64,000 nt of DNA, from NCBI RefSeq assembly GCF_018069625.1, contig NZ_CP072941.1, positions 7,874,001 to 7,938,000 of the forward strand. Reading direction: 5' to 3'. The notes under the pieces are model-generated. The model ran no database searches. It was not told the DNA's origin and was given only the letters and a program-made list of their open reading frames with translations. The DNA is from Streptomyces yatensis. Lineage in GTDB: Bacteria > Actinomycetota > Actinomycetes > Streptomycetales > Streptomycetaceae. Below are positions 36,252 through 45,897 of this stretch, in pieces (positions within the stretch are counted from its first letter, which is position 1; each line of letters opens with the position of its first letter). Both the position numbers and the translations under genes were made by a program.

Positions 36252-37715
36252 ATGAACGACCAGATCCACAGCGGCGGCGACGAGCACGGGGAGCTTGGCG
36301 ACGCCGAGTACGCGGAGTTCATGGAGCTCGCCGTGCAAGAGGGCTTCGACCTGGAGGAGGTCGAGGGCGACCTCGCCGCGGCGGGACACGGCCCGCTGCC
36401 GGTGCTGGCCGTCGTCGGCCGCCCCAATGTCGGCAAGTCCACCCTGGTGAACCGGATCATCGGCCGCCGCGAGGCGGTCGTGGAGGACCGCCCCGGAGTC
36501 ACCCGCGACCGGGTGACCTACGAGGCCGAATGGTCCGGCCGCCGCTTCAAGGTGGTCGACACCGGCGGCTGGGAGCAGGACGTGCTCGGTCTCGACGCGT
36601 CCGTGGCGGCCCAGGCCGAGTTCGCGATCGAGGCCGCCGACGCGGTGGTCTTCGTCGTGGACGCGACGGTCGGCGCCACCGACACCGACGAGGCCGTGGT
36701 CAAGCTGCTGCGCCGGGCCGGAAAGCCCGTGGTGCTGTGCGCCAACAAGGTCGACGGGCCCAGCGGCGAGGCGGATGCCGCGATGCTGTGGTCGCTCGGC
36801 CTCGGCGAGCCGTACTCGGTCTCCGCGCTGCACGGCCGCGGCACCGGCGACATGCTCGACGCGGTCCTGGAGGCGCTGCCCGAGGCCCCGGCCCAGACCT
36901 TCGGGGCGACGCTCGGCGGACCACGCCGGATCGCCCTGGTCGGCCGTCCGAACGTGGGCAAGTCCTCGCTGCTCAACAAGGTCGCGAACGAGGAGCGGGT
37001 GGTCGTCAACGAGTTGGCGGGCACCACCCGCGACCCGGTCGACGAAATCATCGAACTCGGCGGCATCACCTGGAAGTTCGTCGACACCGCCGGCATCCGC
37101 CGCCGGGTCCACCTCCAGGAGGGCGCCGACTACTACGCCTCGCTGCGCACCGCGGCCGCCGTGGAGAAGGCGGAGGTCGCCGTCGTGCTGATCGACGCCA
37201 GTGAGTCCATCAGCGTCCAGGACCAGCGGATCATCACGATGGCCGTCGAGGCCGGGCGCGCGCTCGTCATCGCGTACAACAAGTGGGACACCCTCGACGA
37301 GGAGCGCCGCTACTACCTCGAGCGCGAGATCGAGACGGAGCTGGGGCAGATCCAGTGGGCGCCGCGGGTCAATGTCTCGGCGCGCACCGGCCGCCATATG
37401 GAGAAGCTGGTCCCGGCGATCGAGACGGCGCTGGCCGGCTGGGAGACCCGGGTCCCCACCGGGCGGCTCAACTCCTTCCTCGGCGAGATCGTCGCCTCCC
37501 ATCCGCACCCGATCCGGGGCGGCAAGCAGCCGCGGATCCTGTTCGGGACGCAGGCCGGCACCCGGCCGCCGCGGTTCGTGCTCTTCGCCTCGGGCTTCCT
37601 GGAGGCGGGCTACCGCCGCTTCATCGAGCGGCGGCTGCGCGAGGAGTTCGGCTTCGAGGGGACGCCCCTGCAGATCTCGGTGCGGGTGCGCGAAAAGCGC
37701 GGCCGCAAGAGGTAA
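36252..37715 (+). CDS. der: ribosome biogenesis GTPase Der (EngA)
   Basis: The product is 487 aa with two tandem GTPase domains and a C-terminal KH-like domain, the unique Der architecture. Both domains carry GRPNVGKS, a G3 motif (DTGGW and DTAGI) and a G4 motif (NKVD and NKWD). It acts in assembly of the 50S subunit. A 55-residue acidic N-terminal extension is typical for actinobacteria. ATG 36252 has GAGGA 7 nt upstream; an in-frame TTG at 36228 is not supported. It is the last gene of the cmk operon and is followed by hairpins. Confidence 0.96.
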   Translation: MNDQIHSGGDEHGELGDAEYAEFMELAVQEGFDLEEVEGDLAAAGHGPLPVLAVVGRPNVGKSTLVNRIIGRREAVVEDRPGVTRDRVTYEAEWSGRRFKVVDTGGWEQDVLGLDASVAAQAEFAIEAADAVVFVVDATVGATDTDEAVVKLLRRAGKPVVLCANKVDGPSGEADAAMLWSLGLGEPYSVSALHGRGTGDMLDAVLEALPEAPAQTFGATLGGPRRIALVGRPNVGKSSLLNKVANEERVVVNELAGTTRDPVDEIIELGGITWKFVDTAGIRRRVHLQEGADYYASLRTAAAVEKAEVAVVLIDASESISVQDQRIITMAVEAGRALVIAYNKWDTLDEERRYYLEREIETELGQIQWAPRVNVSARTGRHMEKLVPAIETALAGWETRVPTGRLNSFLGEIVASHPHPIRGGKQPRILFGTQAGTRPPRFVLFASGFLEAGYRRFIERRLREEFGFEGTPLQISVRVREKRGRKR

Positions 37716-37748
37716 CGGCGGCGGCGCGCGGTTGACGCCATCCCGGCC

Positions 37749-37765
37749 CCGGACGCACCGTCCGG
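37749..37765. terminator. small hairpin after der
   Basis: CCGGACG-CAC-CGTCCGG is a perfect 7-bp stem with a 3-nt loop within GC-rich sequence between convergent genes. It is a modest terminator candidate. Confidence 0.45.
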
Positions 37766-37860
37766 CGGCGGGGTGGGGTGGCGGCGCGGCAGGGCGGCGG
37801 CGCTCGGCGCGCTCAGCGGCGGGTCGGCCCCGGCCCGCCGGGCGCGCATGACGGCACCAC

Positions 37861-37940
37861 GTCAGCAGGCGTCCACGTCAGGGCGGCTACGTCAGCAGGC
37901 GTCCACGTCAGGGCGGCTACGTCAGCAGGCGTCCACGTCA
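37861..37940. repeat. 30-bp tandem repeat overlapping a gene end
   Basis: Two complete and one partial copy of a 30-bp unit beginning GTCAGCAGGCGTCCACGTCA lie at 37861-37890, 37891-37920 and 37921-37940. Complete copies are identical, so the array is young. The last partial copy includes the stop codon of the minus-strand gene that ends at 37938. Confidence 0.95.
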
Positions 37941-38399
37941 GTAGCCGTGACCCCGCTCCTCGCCCCGGCCGGGCGGCAGGGCGGGGAGATAGCCGCGGTA
38001 GTACAGCTCGTCGGTGTGCCAGGCCCCGTTGTGGCTGTCCGGGCGGCCGTGGCCGCCGCTGACGAGGCCCCGGGGCTGGCCGATGGCGGCGAACGCCACG
38101 AACTCCATGTTCTCCTCGTCCGAGCGGTCGCCGGGCAGCGCCCGGAACAGCCTGCGGTACTCCGCGTACAACGCGTCGTAGATCGGCGTGGCGGAGTGGC
38201 GCCAGGGATCGTGCGCTGCCTCCAGGGCGGGGCGCATGGCTGGAATGCAGCCGTATGACGGGGATCGATAGGAGAGGTCGTATGCGTGCACGTATGTGCC
38301 AACGACCCGGCCGCCCGTCGGATGCGGCATCGGTGGCGAATGGGCTGCCCACCACGGGTCGCCGAGGTCCGGTGGGAGGTCCGGGACGGCGGCGGTCAT
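37938..38399 (-). CDS. hypothetical protein, second gene of an uncharacterised pair
   Basis: The product is 153 aa from ATG 38399, which overlaps the stop of the upstream gene as ATGA. It is soluble and without repeats, a signal peptide or membrane segments. Composition and codon use look authentic: RVVGTYVHAYDLSYRSPSYG, then DALYAEYRRLFRALPGDRSD, and it ends ERGHGY. I do not recognise a domain. A longer in-frame extension to 38816 is ruled out because it overlaps the real upstream gene. Coupling suggests joint function with the 310-aa protein. Confidence 0.75.
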   Translation of the reverse strand: MTAAVPDLPPDLGDPWWAAHSPPMPHPTGGRVVGTYVHAYDLSYRSPSYGCIPAMRPALEAAHDPWRHSATPIYDALYAEYRRLFRALPGDRSDEENMEFVAFAAIGQPRGLVSGGHGRPDSHNGAWHTDELYYRGYLPALPPGRGEERGHGY

Positions 38400-39328
38400 G
38401 TGCCCGCGAGCGGCATCGACGCACCGACCAGCGCCCCGCGCGCCGCGGCCCGGTCCAGCGCCGCGCGCAGCTGGTCCTCGCGCGGCTGGGTGCCGATCGT
38501 GCCCGCGGCCGCTGCGTAGATCAGCACCTTCCGGGAACGGCCGACGGCGCTCCGCCAGCCCTCGCTGAGCGGCATCGGGCTGTGCGCCTGCCACCAGGCC
38601 ACCGGGCGGCCGCCGCCCGGCGCCGGCATCAGCACCGCGTGCAGCCGCCCCATGGCCAGCAGCACCGACCAGCCGGGGTTGGGCGCGGGCGGCCGGCTCA
38701 GATCGACCACCGGGGCGAACCCCTGCTCGCTGAGGAGCTGCAGGAACTCGTCGCCGTGTCCGGGCGAACCGGGGCGGATGATCGGCGAGGTCGGCTCCAC
38801 CACCAGCGCCGGGCACGCCTCCTGACCCACCAGCACCACCCCGCTGGTCACCCCGAGCACCGCCTGCTGGGCCACCGGTGCCTGACCGGACGGCGCGTGA
38901 CCGGACGGCGCTGAGGTGTGGGAAGCGGTGGCGGGAGACGCCGGCGACGGAGCCGGGGCGGGGTAGGCGGGCGGGGCGGCCGGGGCGGGGAAGTGCGGCG
39001 CCGCGGCATGCGCGGCGGCCGGCACGGGCGGCGCGTACGACGGCGCGGTGTCCTCACCCGTGATGGACCGCACCGCACCGCGCAGCTGGTCCTCGGAGAC
39101 CGGGACGACCTGGGAGGGGACGCAGGTGGCGTGCGCGAAGGCCAGCACCGCCGTCTCCTGCCCCACGAAGAGCACGGTGCTGGTCCGCTCCTGCTCGGTG
39201 TTGCCGGGGGTGCGGCAGGACGTGCAGTCGTAAGCGCCCGGGGCGTTGTCCCCGGCGAGCAGCCGGTCGGCTTCTTCGTCGCCGATCTCGGCGCGTACGT
39301 CATTGCTGACGTCGAGCATGCGCGGCAC
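38396..39328 (-). CDS. hypothetical protein with N-terminal CxxC motif, SseB-like layout
   Basis: The product is 310 aa from GTG 39328, which has GAGGAG 6 nt upstream. An N-terminal domain of about 85 residues contains YDCTSCRTPGN, a CxxC that might bind metal, and the hydrophobic strand STVLFVGQETAVLAFAH. An Ala/Pro-rich linker (about 95-160) leads to a C-terminal domain with GVVLVGQEACPALVVEP and a GDEFLQLLSEQGFAPVVDL segment. The two-domain layout is reminiscent of SseB-type proteins, but I cannot confirm it. It is divergent from the glycosyltransferase gene at 39599 and translationally coupled to the 153-aa gene. Confidence 0.8.
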   Translation of the reverse strand: MPRMLDVSNDVRAEIGDEEADRLLAGDNAPGAYDCTSCRTPGNTEQERTSTVLFVGQETAVLAFAHATCVPSQVVPVSEDQLRGAVRSITGEDTAPSYAPPVPAAAHAAAPHFPAPAAPPAYPAPAPSPASPATASHTSAPSGHAPSGQAPVAQQAVLGVTSGVVLVGQEACPALVVEPTSPIIRPGSPGHGDEFLQLLSEQGFAPVVDLSRPPAPNPGWSVLLAMGRLHAVLMPAPGGGRPVAWWQAHSPMPLSEGWRSAVGRSRKVLIYAAAAGTIGTQPREDQLRAALDRAAARGALVGASMPLAGT

Positions 39329-39598
39329 GGGTGGCTCCTCGGTCTCGGTGGGTGCGCGGGGTGGGTCCCCGGCTCATACGTAGACAACGGGCCATGCGGG
39401 GCGGGGGTCACGCGGCCGGCCGCCCCGGGGTCTGATGCGCCGTCGGGCCGGAAAGTTCCCCCGACTTCCTACCGATTGCGCATCTGTTGGGGCACAAGAA
39501 GGTGATGAAACCCAACCCTGTGCCACTTTTCTCGGTCTTACACCGTGGTAGGCGGACGACACACCCGTCCGCGGGGAAGCCATGGGATACGGGGCCGG

Positions 39599-40837
39599 AT
39601 GCACATCTCTTTCCTTATTCACAACGCGTACGGGATCGGCGGGACGATCCGGACCACGTACAACCTCGCCCGTTCCCTGGGAGAGCAGCACGATGTGGAG
39701 ATCGTGTCGGTGTTCCGCCACCGCGACCAGCCGATCTTCGACCCCGGACCGCGGGTGCGGCTCAGCCATCTCGTGGACATCCGGAAGAACAGCCCGTCCT
39801 ACGACGGCGCCGACCCGGACCACGGCCGCCCGGCGGAGGTCTTCCCCGCGTCCGAGGGCCGCTACAAGCAGTACAGCGCTCTCACCGACCGCCGTATCGG
39901 GGACCATCTCCGCAGCCTCGAGGCCGATATCGTTGTCGGAACCCGCCCCGGGCTCAATGTCCACATCGCCCGCGAGGCCCGCCGCGGTCCGGTACGAGTC
40001 GGCCAGGAGCATCTGACGCTCGGCACCCACTCCAAGGGGCTGAAGCGGGCCCTGCGCGCCGTCTATCCCCGGCTGGACGCGGTGACCACCGTGACCGAGG
40101 CCGACGCGCGGACCTACCGCGACCAGATGCGGCTGCCCGGCGTCCGGGTCGAGGCAGTCCCCAACAGCGTGCCCGAGCCCGGTCTCGAGCCCGCCGACGG
40201 CACCGGCAAATGGGTCGTCGCGGCCGGTCGGCTGGCCCCGGTGAAACGCTACGACCTGCTGATACGCGCCTTCGCGAAGGTCAGCGAGGCCCGCCCGGAC
40301 TGGCGGCTGCGGATCTACGGCGGCGGCGCCCAGCACGCCAAGCTGCGCGCCCTCATCGACCAACTCGGCCTCTACAACCACGTCTTCCTGATGGGCCCGG
40401 CCAATCCGCTCGACCCCGAGTGGGCCAAGGGCTCCATAGCCGCCGTCACCTCCAGCCTCGAGTCGTTCGGCATGACCATCGTGGAGGCGATGCGCTGCGG
40501 CCTTCCCGTGGTGTCCACCGACTGCCCGCACGGGCCCGCGGAGATCATCGACAACGGGGTGGACGGCCGGCTCGTGCCCACCGGCGACACCGACGCCATC
40601 GCCGCCGCGCTGCTCGACCTCATCAACAACGACGAGCTGCGCCAGCAGATGGGACAGGCGGCGCTGAAGGATTCGGCCCGCTTCGACCCCTCGCGGGTGG
40701 CGGGGCGCTACGAGACGCTGTTCTCCGGTCTGATCGGCCGCAGCGGGCTGCGGGGCTCCCTGCACCGCGCCCGCGGCTCCCTGCTCAGTGGCGCGTTCGC
40801 CACCAAGGACTCCCTGCGGAAGGTGCGTGTCGCATGA
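39599..40837 (+). CDS. GT4-family glycosyltransferase
   Basis: The product is 412 aa from ATG 39599 (MHISFLIHNAYGIGGT). The N-terminal domain shows the acceptor-binding GGT loop. The C-terminal domain has VVAAGRLAPVKRYDLLIRA, SLESFGMTIVEAMRCGLPVV and CPHGPAEIIDNGVDGRLV, the EX7E region of retaining GT-B enzymes. It likely adds a sugar to a cell-surface or secreted polymer, and the acceptor is unknown. The stop overlaps the next frame as ATGA. About 270 bp upstream separate it from the divergent hypothetical pair; apart from GGCACA/TGTGCC at 39491 and 39519 I see no regulatory site there. Confidence 0.9.
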   Translation: MHISFLIHNAYGIGGTIRTTYNLARSLGEQHDVEIVSVFRHRDQPIFDPGPRVRLSHLVDIRKNSPSYDGADPDHGRPAEVFPASEGRYKQYSALTDRRIGDHLRSLEADIVVGTRPGLNVHIAREARRGPVRVGQEHLTLGTHSKGLKRALRAVYPRLDAVTTVTEADARTYRDQMRLPGVRVEAVPNSVPEPGLEPADGTGKWVVAAGRLAPVKRYDLLIRAFAKVSEARPDWRLRIYGGGAQHAKLRALIDQLGLYNHVFLMGPANPLDPEWAKGSIAAVTSSLESFGMTIVEAMRCGLPVVSTDCPHGPAEIIDNGVDGRLVPTGDTDAIAAALLDLINNDELRQQMGQAALKDSARFDPSRVAGRYETLFSGLIGRSGLRGSLHRARGSLLSGAFATKDSLRKVRVA

Positions 40838-40878
40838 GTGCAACGGCACAGGCAGCGCAGCACGTCGAGGAGGACAGG

Positions 40879-41739
40879 ATGAGTGAGGCCCCCGAGGCCG
40901 CCTCTGTCCGCGCCGACTGCGTGGCGGACTCCGCCGGAGGGCTCACCTTCCACATCACCGACGGGGCCCGGCCCGGCCCGGTCGGCCAAGACGACTGGAG
41001 CGGTGCGCTGGTGCTGGTCCGCCGGGGCGCCGCGGACACCCCCGACGGGGAGGTGCGGCTGCCGCTGGGCCCCACCGCGGACGGCCGGCTGCAGGCCGCG
41101 CTGCCCAGCAATGTCGCCCTGCCCGAGGGCCGCTGGGACGTCCATGTGGCCTACCGGGACACCGAACCGCGGCGGCTCGCCCCGGGCCTGAACGATCTGC
41201 GCTCGCTCGTCGACCGCCGGCCGGGGCCGAGCACCTCCCCGCTGTCCGTCCGCATCCCCTACGCCACCAAGCACGGCAACCTCTCGCTGCGCAGCTGGCG
41301 GCGAGCGCCCCATGCCGAGGCCGGGGAGATACGGCTGGAGGACGACACGATGGCAGTCCGGGGGCGGCTCTACCGTGTGGCGTACCCGTCCGAGTGGCTG
41401 GCCGAGGCGGTCGTCGAGGCCCGCTGCCGCCGGGGCGCCGCCCCGGTGTGGACGGCGCCGCTGGTGGTGGACGGCCCGGACTTCTCCTTCACGCTCTCCT
41501 ACGCCGAGCTCGCGCGGAGCTGGGACGGCGGCACGCACGTCTGGGACCTGTGGCTGCGCCCGGCGGACGAGTCCATGGCCCCGGCCCGGCTCGCCCGGAT
41601 CCTGGACGATGTCGCGGACAAGAAGGAGATCTTCACCTACCCGCCGCGCACCGTGGCCGGTCCGCACGGGGAGGCGCAGGCCCAGCCGTACTACACCCGG
41701 GACAACGATCTGGCGGTGCGGATCGAGGCGCCCGCCTGA
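40879..41739 (+). CDS. hypothetical protein linked to glycosyltransferase
   Basis: The product is 286 aa from ATG 40879, which has AGGAGG ending 5 nt upstream; ATG 40834, overlapping the glycosyltransferase stop, would add 15 residues. It seems to consist of two similar beta-rich halves with WDVHVAYRDTEPRR and VWDLWLRPADES, each following a PLGPT/PLVVDGPDFSF strand pair. Such sequences resemble a C-terminal domain found beside or fused to Streptomyces glycosyltransferases. It has no signal peptide or membrane segment. Translational linkage suggests a partner or accessory of the upstream enzyme. Confidence 0.8.
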   Translation: MSEAPEAASVRADCVADSAGGLTFHITDGARPGPVGQDDWSGALVLVRRGAADTPDGEVRLPLGPTADGRLQAALPSNVALPEGRWDVHVAYRDTEPRRLAPGLNDLRSLVDRRPGPSTSPLSVRIPYATKHGNLSLRSWRRAPHAEAGEIRLEDDTMAVRGRLYRVAYPSEWLAEAVVEARCRRGAAPVWTAPLVVDGPDFSFTLSYAELARSWDGGTHVWDLWLRPADESMAPARLARILDDVADKKEIFTYPPRTVAGPHGEAQAQPYYTRDNDLAVRIEAPA

Positions 41740-41815
41740 TCCCAGCGGAGAAGCCGGGCGAGCAGAGGAGCTTTGCGGACCGGGACTGTCCTCAATCGGT
41801 GGCAGACTCGGCCGC

Positions 41816-42775
41816 ATGCTGGAGACCTCGGCCCGACTGCTCCGCCTGCTCTCCCTGCTGCAGGCCCACCGCGAATGGTCCGGCGCGGATCTCGCCGACC
41901 GGCTCGGGGTCACCCCGCGCACCGTGCGCCGCGATGTGGACCGGCTGCGCGAGCTCGGCTACCCGGTGCACTCCACACCGGGCACCGGCGGCGGCTATCA
42001 GCTGGGCGCGGGCGCCCAGTTGCCGCCGCTGCTGCTCGACGACGAGGAGGCGGTGGCGGTCGCGGTGCGGCTGCGCCAGGCCGCGGGCGGCGGGGTCGAG
42101 GGCATCGAGGAGACCTCGGTACGGGCCCTGGCCAAGCTGGAACAGGTGCTGCCGGACCGGCTGCGCCGCCGGGTGGGCGCGCTGAGCGCCTTCACCGTGC
42201 CGCTGTCCGGCTGGAACCCGGGGCCAGGAGTGGACCCCGGGGTGCTGACCGAGCTGGCCGCCGCCTGCCGGGACTGCCATCAGCTGCGCTTCGAGTACCG
42301 CGACCACGGCGGTGCCCTCACCCGCCGCACCGCCGAACCACATCGGCTGGTCGCCGCGCAGCGCCGCTGGTACCTGGTGGCCTGGGACGTCGACCGCGCC
42401 GACTGGCGTACGTACCGGGTCGACCGGATCACCCCGACCCCGCCGCACGGCCCCCGGTTCACCCCGCGCCGCCCGCCCGCCGAGGACATCGCCGCCTATG
42501 TGGCCCGGGGCATCACCACCTCGGTCTACTCCCAGCGGGCCACCGTGCTGCTGCGGGTGCCCGCCGAGCGGGCGGCCGAGCGGTTCTCACCCTCGGTGGG
42601 GGTGCTGGAGGCCGTCGACGAGCAGAGCTGTCTGCTGCACACCGGCGCTTCCAGCCCCGATCTGCTGGTGCTCCATATCGCGCTGAGCGGCTTCGACTTC
42701 GAGGTGCGCGAGCCGGTGGAGCTGAACGACTACATCCGGGAGATCAGGGACCGTCTGGATCGGGCCCTGGGCTGA
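41816..42775 (+). CDS. WYL-domain HTH transcriptional regulator
   Basis: The product is 319 aa. The N-terminal DeoR-like helix-turn-helix has [20 protein letters not shown] followed by [11 protein letters not shown]. The WYL domain begins around residue 140 with [10 protein letters not shown] and [20 protein letters not shown], and the C-terminal WCX part follows. WYL domains bind ligands, often nucleic acid or nucleotides, and many such regulators control stress or defence genes. No target is apparent; the adjacent convergent ctaD overlaps its 3' end by 32 nt. ATG 41816 has no ribosome site, so the message may be leaderless. Confidence 0.9.
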   Translation: MLETSARLLRLLSLLQAHREWSGADLADRLGVTPRTVRRDVDRLRELGYPVHSTPGTGGGYQLGAGAQLPPLLLDDEEAVAVAVRLRQAAGGGVEGIEETSVRALAKLEQVLPDRLRRRVGALSAFTVPLSGWNPGPGVDPGVLTELAAACRDCHQLRFEYRDHGGALTRRTAEPHRLVAAQRRWYLVAWDVDRADWRTYRVDRITPTPPHGPRFTPRRPPAEDIAAYVARGITTSVYSQRATVLLRVPAERAAERFSPSVGVLEAVDEQSCLLHTGASSPDLLVLHIALSGFDFEVREPVELNDYIREIRDRLDRALG

Positions 42776-44453
42776 TCGAGCCCCGGGCCTTGAGCTGTTG
42801 GTCCTTCTCCTGCTCCAGGCTCGCCACCTCCGGATGGTGCAGATCGAAGGCCGGTGATTCGGAGCGGATCCGGGGCAGGGTGGTGAAGTTGTGCCGGGGC
42901 GGGGGACAGGAGGTCACCCATTCCAGGGAGCGGCCGAACCCCCAGGGGTCGTCGACCTCCACCTTCTTTCCGTACTTGGCCGTCCGCCAGACGTTGTAGA
43001 GGAACGGCAGGGTGGACAGGCCCAGCAGGAAGGAGCCGATGGTGGAGACCGTGTTGAGCGCGGTGAAGCCGTCCGCCGCCAGATAGTCGGCGTAGCGGCG
43101 CGGCATCCCCTCCACCCCCAGCCAGTGCTGCACCAGGAAGGTGGTGTGGAAGCCGGTGAAGAGGGTCCAGAAGTGGATCCGGGCCAGCCGCTCGTCCAGC
43201 AGCTTGCCCGTGAACTTGGGCCACCAGAAGTAGAACCCCGCGAACATCGCGAAGACGACCGTCCCGAAGACCACGTAGTGGAAGTGGCCCACGACGAAGT
43301 AGGTGTCGGTGACATGGAAGTCCATGGGCGGTGAGGCCAGGATGACGCCGGTGAGTCCCCCGAAGAGAAAGCTCACCAGGAAGCCGACCGCCCACAGCAT
43401 CGGCGCCTCCAGGGACACCGAGCCGCCCAGCATGGTGCCGATCCAGTTGAAGAACTTCACCCCGGTCGGCACCGCGATCAGAAACGACATCAGGGAGAAG
43501 AAGGGCAGCAGCACCGATCCCGTGGCGAACATATGGTGGGCCCAGACCACCATCGACAGCCCGGTGATGGCCATGGTCGCGCCGATCAGCGTCACATAGC
43601 CGAAGATCGGCTTACGCGAGAAGACCGGGATGATCTCGGTGATGATGCCGAAGAACGGCAGCGCGATGATGTAGACCTCGGGATGGCCGAAGAACCAGAA
43701 GAGGTGCTGCCACAGCAGCGGCCCGCCGTACTGGGCGTCGAAGACCACCGCCCCGAACCGCCGGTCCGCCTCCAGCGCCAGCAGCGCCGCCGCCAGCACC
43801 GGGAACGCCATCAGGATCATGATCGAGGTGAAGAGGGTGTTCCAGGTGAAGATCGGCATCCGGAACATCGTCATGCCCGGCGCGCGCATCGCCATGATGG
43901 TGGTCAGGAAGTTCACCGCGCCCAGGATCGTCCCGAAGCCCGACAGCGCCAGCCCCATGATCCACAGATCGGCGCCGACACCGGGGGAGCGGATCGCGCT
44001 GTTGAGCGGGGCATAGGCGGTCCAGCCGAAGGCCGCGGCGCCCTGCGGCACCACCAGACCGGTCAGCACCATCAGCCCGCCGAACAGATACAGCCAGTAC
44101 GACAGCATGTTGAGGCGCGGGAAGGCCACATCGGGCGCGCCGATCTGCAGCGGCATGATCTCGTTGGCGAACCCCGCGAAGGCCGGGGTCGCGAAGAGCA
44201 GCAGCATGATCGTGCCATGCAGGGTGAAGGCCTGGTTGAACTGCTCCTGCGAGACGACCTGGAGGCCCGGACGGGCCAGCTCGGCGCGCATCACCAGCGC
44301 CAGCACGCCGCCGACCAGGAAGAAGCCGAACGACGAGATCAGATACAGATGCCCGATCTTCTTGTGGTCGGTGGTGGTGACCCAGTCCACGAGCACGCTG
44401 CCCTGCCGCGTCACCCCTGCCGGACCGGCGGCCCGCGCGGTGTCTGTCGCCAT
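42744..44453 (-). CDS. ctaD: cytochrome c oxidase subunit I (orphan ctaD)
   Basis: The product is 569 aa with 12 membrane segments. Heme and copper ligands are visible: [13 protein letters not shown], the HPEVY motif with the cross-linked His-Tyr, WAHHMFATG, and [11 protein letters not shown]. It is the catalytic subunit of aa3-type oxidase, reducing oxygen and pumping protons. Genes for subunits II and III are not next to it, so it is a second ctaD copy or is assembled with subunits encoded elsewhere. ATG 44453 has GAGGAG 5 nt upstream. It lies 78 bp after gvpK on the same strand and may be read from the gas vesicle transcript. Its 3' end overlaps the WYL gene. Confidence 0.95.
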   Translation of the reverse strand: MATDTARAAGPAGVTRQGSVLVDWVTTTDHKKIGHLYLISSFGFFLVGGVLALVMRAELARPGLQVVSQEQFNQAFTLHGTIMLLLFATPAFAGFANEIMPLQIGAPDVAFPRLNMLSYWLYLFGGLMVLTGLVVPQGAAAFGWTAYAPLNSAIRSPGVGADLWIMGLALSGFGTILGAVNFLTTIMAMRAPGMTMFRMPIFTWNTLFTSIMILMAFPVLAAALLALEADRRFGAVVFDAQYGGPLLWQHLFWFFGHPEVYIIALPFFGIITEIIPVFSRKPIFGYVTLIGATMAITGLSMVVWAHHMFATGSVLLPFFSLMSFLIAVPTGVKFFNWIGTMLGGSVSLEAPMLWAVGFLVSFLFGGLTGVILASPPMDFHVTDTYFVVGHFHYVVFGTVVFAMFAGFYFWWPKFTGKLLDERLARIHFWTLFTGFHTTFLVQHWLGVEGMPRRYADYLAADGFTALNTVSTIGSFLLGLSTLPFLYNVWRTAKYGKKVEVDDPWGFGRSLEWVTSCPPPRHNFTTLPRIRSESPAFDLHHPEVASLEQEKDQQLKARGSISPGPDPDGP

Positions 44454-44531
44454 CGGGGCTCCTCTGCGTCCTGGGCGGGTATCGCCATGATCGCGCGGCG
44501 GCTGCCGCGAGCCGTGGAGCTGCCCGGAGCG

Positions 44532-44810
44532 TCACTCCCTCGGGGACAGCAGCGGACCGAGTGGCCCAAGGTCCAGATTGAGATCGGAGGGCGCGATCCC
44601 GTAGCGCTCGCAGAGCGTGCCCATCCGGTCCTCCAGCAGCATCAGCGTGACCCCGATCCGCTCTTCCTGGTCCTCGGTCAGATCGCCCTCGTCCACCCGG
44701 CGCAGCGCCTGTCGCTCCATGAGCTGGCGCAACAGCTCCACCACGGTCAGCACCAGCCTCATCAGGTCGCGTTCGACGGTGTCCTGGTCCAGCTCCACCT
44801 TGCGGCTCAC
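44532..44810 (-). CDS. gvpK: gas vesicle protein GvpK
   Basis: The product is 92 aa, similar in size to other short GvpK proteins. It is helical with VLTVVELLRQLMERQALRRV and the conserved C-terminal DLNLDLGPLGPLL. GvpK is required for normal gas vesicle assembly in other organisms. It is the last gene of the gvpOAFGJLSK operon here and overlaps gvpS by 4 nt. Confidence 0.95.
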   Translation of the reverse strand: MSRKVELDQDTVERDLMRLVLTVVELLRQLMERQALRRVDEGDLTEDQEERIGVTLMLLEDRMGTLCERYGIAPSDLNLDLGPLGPLLSPRE

Positions 44811-45007
44811 GGTTCCTCCCAGGGGGACGGGACATTGGCGTTGACCGAGCTGATGAGGGCGCGCAGATCGATGCGGACCAGATCGACGTCGGCGATCCGC
44901 AGGGTCAGATCACCGGTGATCACCACACCGCCGGCGAGCAGCCGGTCCAGCACGTCCACCAGGGCGATCTGCTGATGGGCCAACGGGCCCTCGGGGGCCA
45001 TCGTCAT
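44807..45007 (-). CDS. gvpS: gas vesicle protein GvpS (GvpA/J family)
   Basis: The product is 66 aa: IALVDVLDRLLAGGVVITGD then LTLRIADVDLVRIDLRALIS. This is the small GvpA/J-type fold without extensions and is probably a minor shell or assembly component. It overlaps gvpL (ATGA) upstream and gvpK downstream. Confidence 0.93.
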   Translation of the reverse strand: MTMAPEGPLAHQQIALVDVLDRLLAGGVVITGDLTLRIADVDLVRIDLRALISSVNANVPSPWEEP

Positions 45008-45897
45008 CCCTCGGCCCCCGCGCTCTCGGCCCCGGCCGGGGCGGTGTTCTCGTCGGGGACGGCGTTCTTCTCGTCCGGGGTGGCGTTCTCGTCCGGGGCG
45101 GTGAAGGAGTACGGCGCCCAGGGGCCGGTCAGCTCCACCCGCAGCGCGGCCGTCCGCCCGGCCAACTCACCGACCCGCTCGGCGAAGGCGGCGCCGTCCT
45201 CGCGCCGCACCAGATACGCGGCGTTCAGCACATTGCGGTCGGACACCCCCGACAGCCGGGGGTCCTGCGGCGGATGCAGCCGGGCCCGCTCGGCCAGCCC
45301 GCTGAGGGTCTCGTGCACCAGCCGCGCGCCCTCCTCCGTATCGCCCCAGCGCCGCTCGGCCGCCTGCCGCTGTGCCTTGCGGCGGCGCAGATAGTCGCGG
45401 CCGGACATGCCGCCCGGGGCGTTCGGGGTTCCGGCGGGCGGCCCGTCGGGCGCGGGCGGCTCCTGGGGCGCGGGCGTCGCGGCGTATGCCTTGACGCCCC
45501 ATTCGACCCGGCCCTCCAGCCGGTCCAGCGCCGAGGCGAACCGCTCCCGCCCGGTGGCGAGCATCCGCCGCAGCCCCTCCTCGCCCTGGCAGACGGTGGC
45601 CAGCCGGACCGGTATGACACAGGATTCGGCGCCGACGGTGTCGACCACCCGCTGATGGGTCCGGGCCACCTTCTCCAGCCAGGCCATGTCCTCCAGCCGC
45701 TCCCGCAGCGGGCCCTCGTCGAAGTCCTCGGCCGGTACGGCGCCCGCCAGCACGGCGAGCCCCTGATGGCGCACGGCCACCACCGGTTCGCCCGCGACTC
45801 CGGGCACGTCCTCCAGCGCGGTGAGGGCGTCCAGGGGGGCCTGCGGCGCGGCGGTGTCGCGCACGACCGCGTAGGCGTACCGCAGTCCTTCGGTCAT
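45004..45897 (-). CDS. gvpL: gas vesicle protein GvpL (GvpF/L family)
   Basis: The product is 297 aa from ATG 45897 (MTEGLRYAYAVVRDT), overlapping the gvpJ stop. It has the GvpL/GvpF two-domain pattern, with a helical insert GRDYLRRRKAQRQAAERRWG and the closing VELTGPWAPYSFT. These proteins are accessory and adhere to GvpA during nucleation. A Pro/Gly-rich loop (about 145-165) and an acidic DEN repeat tail are strain features. The longer upstream frame to 46020 lies within gvpJ and is not used. Confidence 0.93.
   Translation of the reverse strand: MTEGLRYAYAVVRDTAAPQAPLDALTALEDVPGVAGEPVVAVRHQGLAVLAGAVPAEDFDEGPLRERLEDMAWLEKVARTHQRVVDTVGAESCVIPVRLATVCQGEEGLRRMLATGRERFASALDRLEGRVEWGVKAYAATPAPQEPPAPDGPPAGTPNAPGGMSGRDYLRRRKAQRQAAERRWGDTEEGARLVHETLSGLAERARLHPPQDPRLSGVSDRNVLNAAYLVRREDGAAFAERVGELAGRTAALRVELTGPWAPYSFTAPDENATPDEKNAVPDENTAPAGAESAGAEG

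Noticed and set aside
37813..38424. 203-aa minus-strand frame ending in LTWTPADVAA repeats
   Set aside because: It overlaps the 153-aa gene in another frame, has no coupling or ribosome site, and its upstream part is low quality.
38400..38816. N-terminal extension of the 153-aa protein to 292 aa
   Set aside because: The extension overlaps the 310-aa gene entirely and the ATGA coupling at 38399 explains the start.
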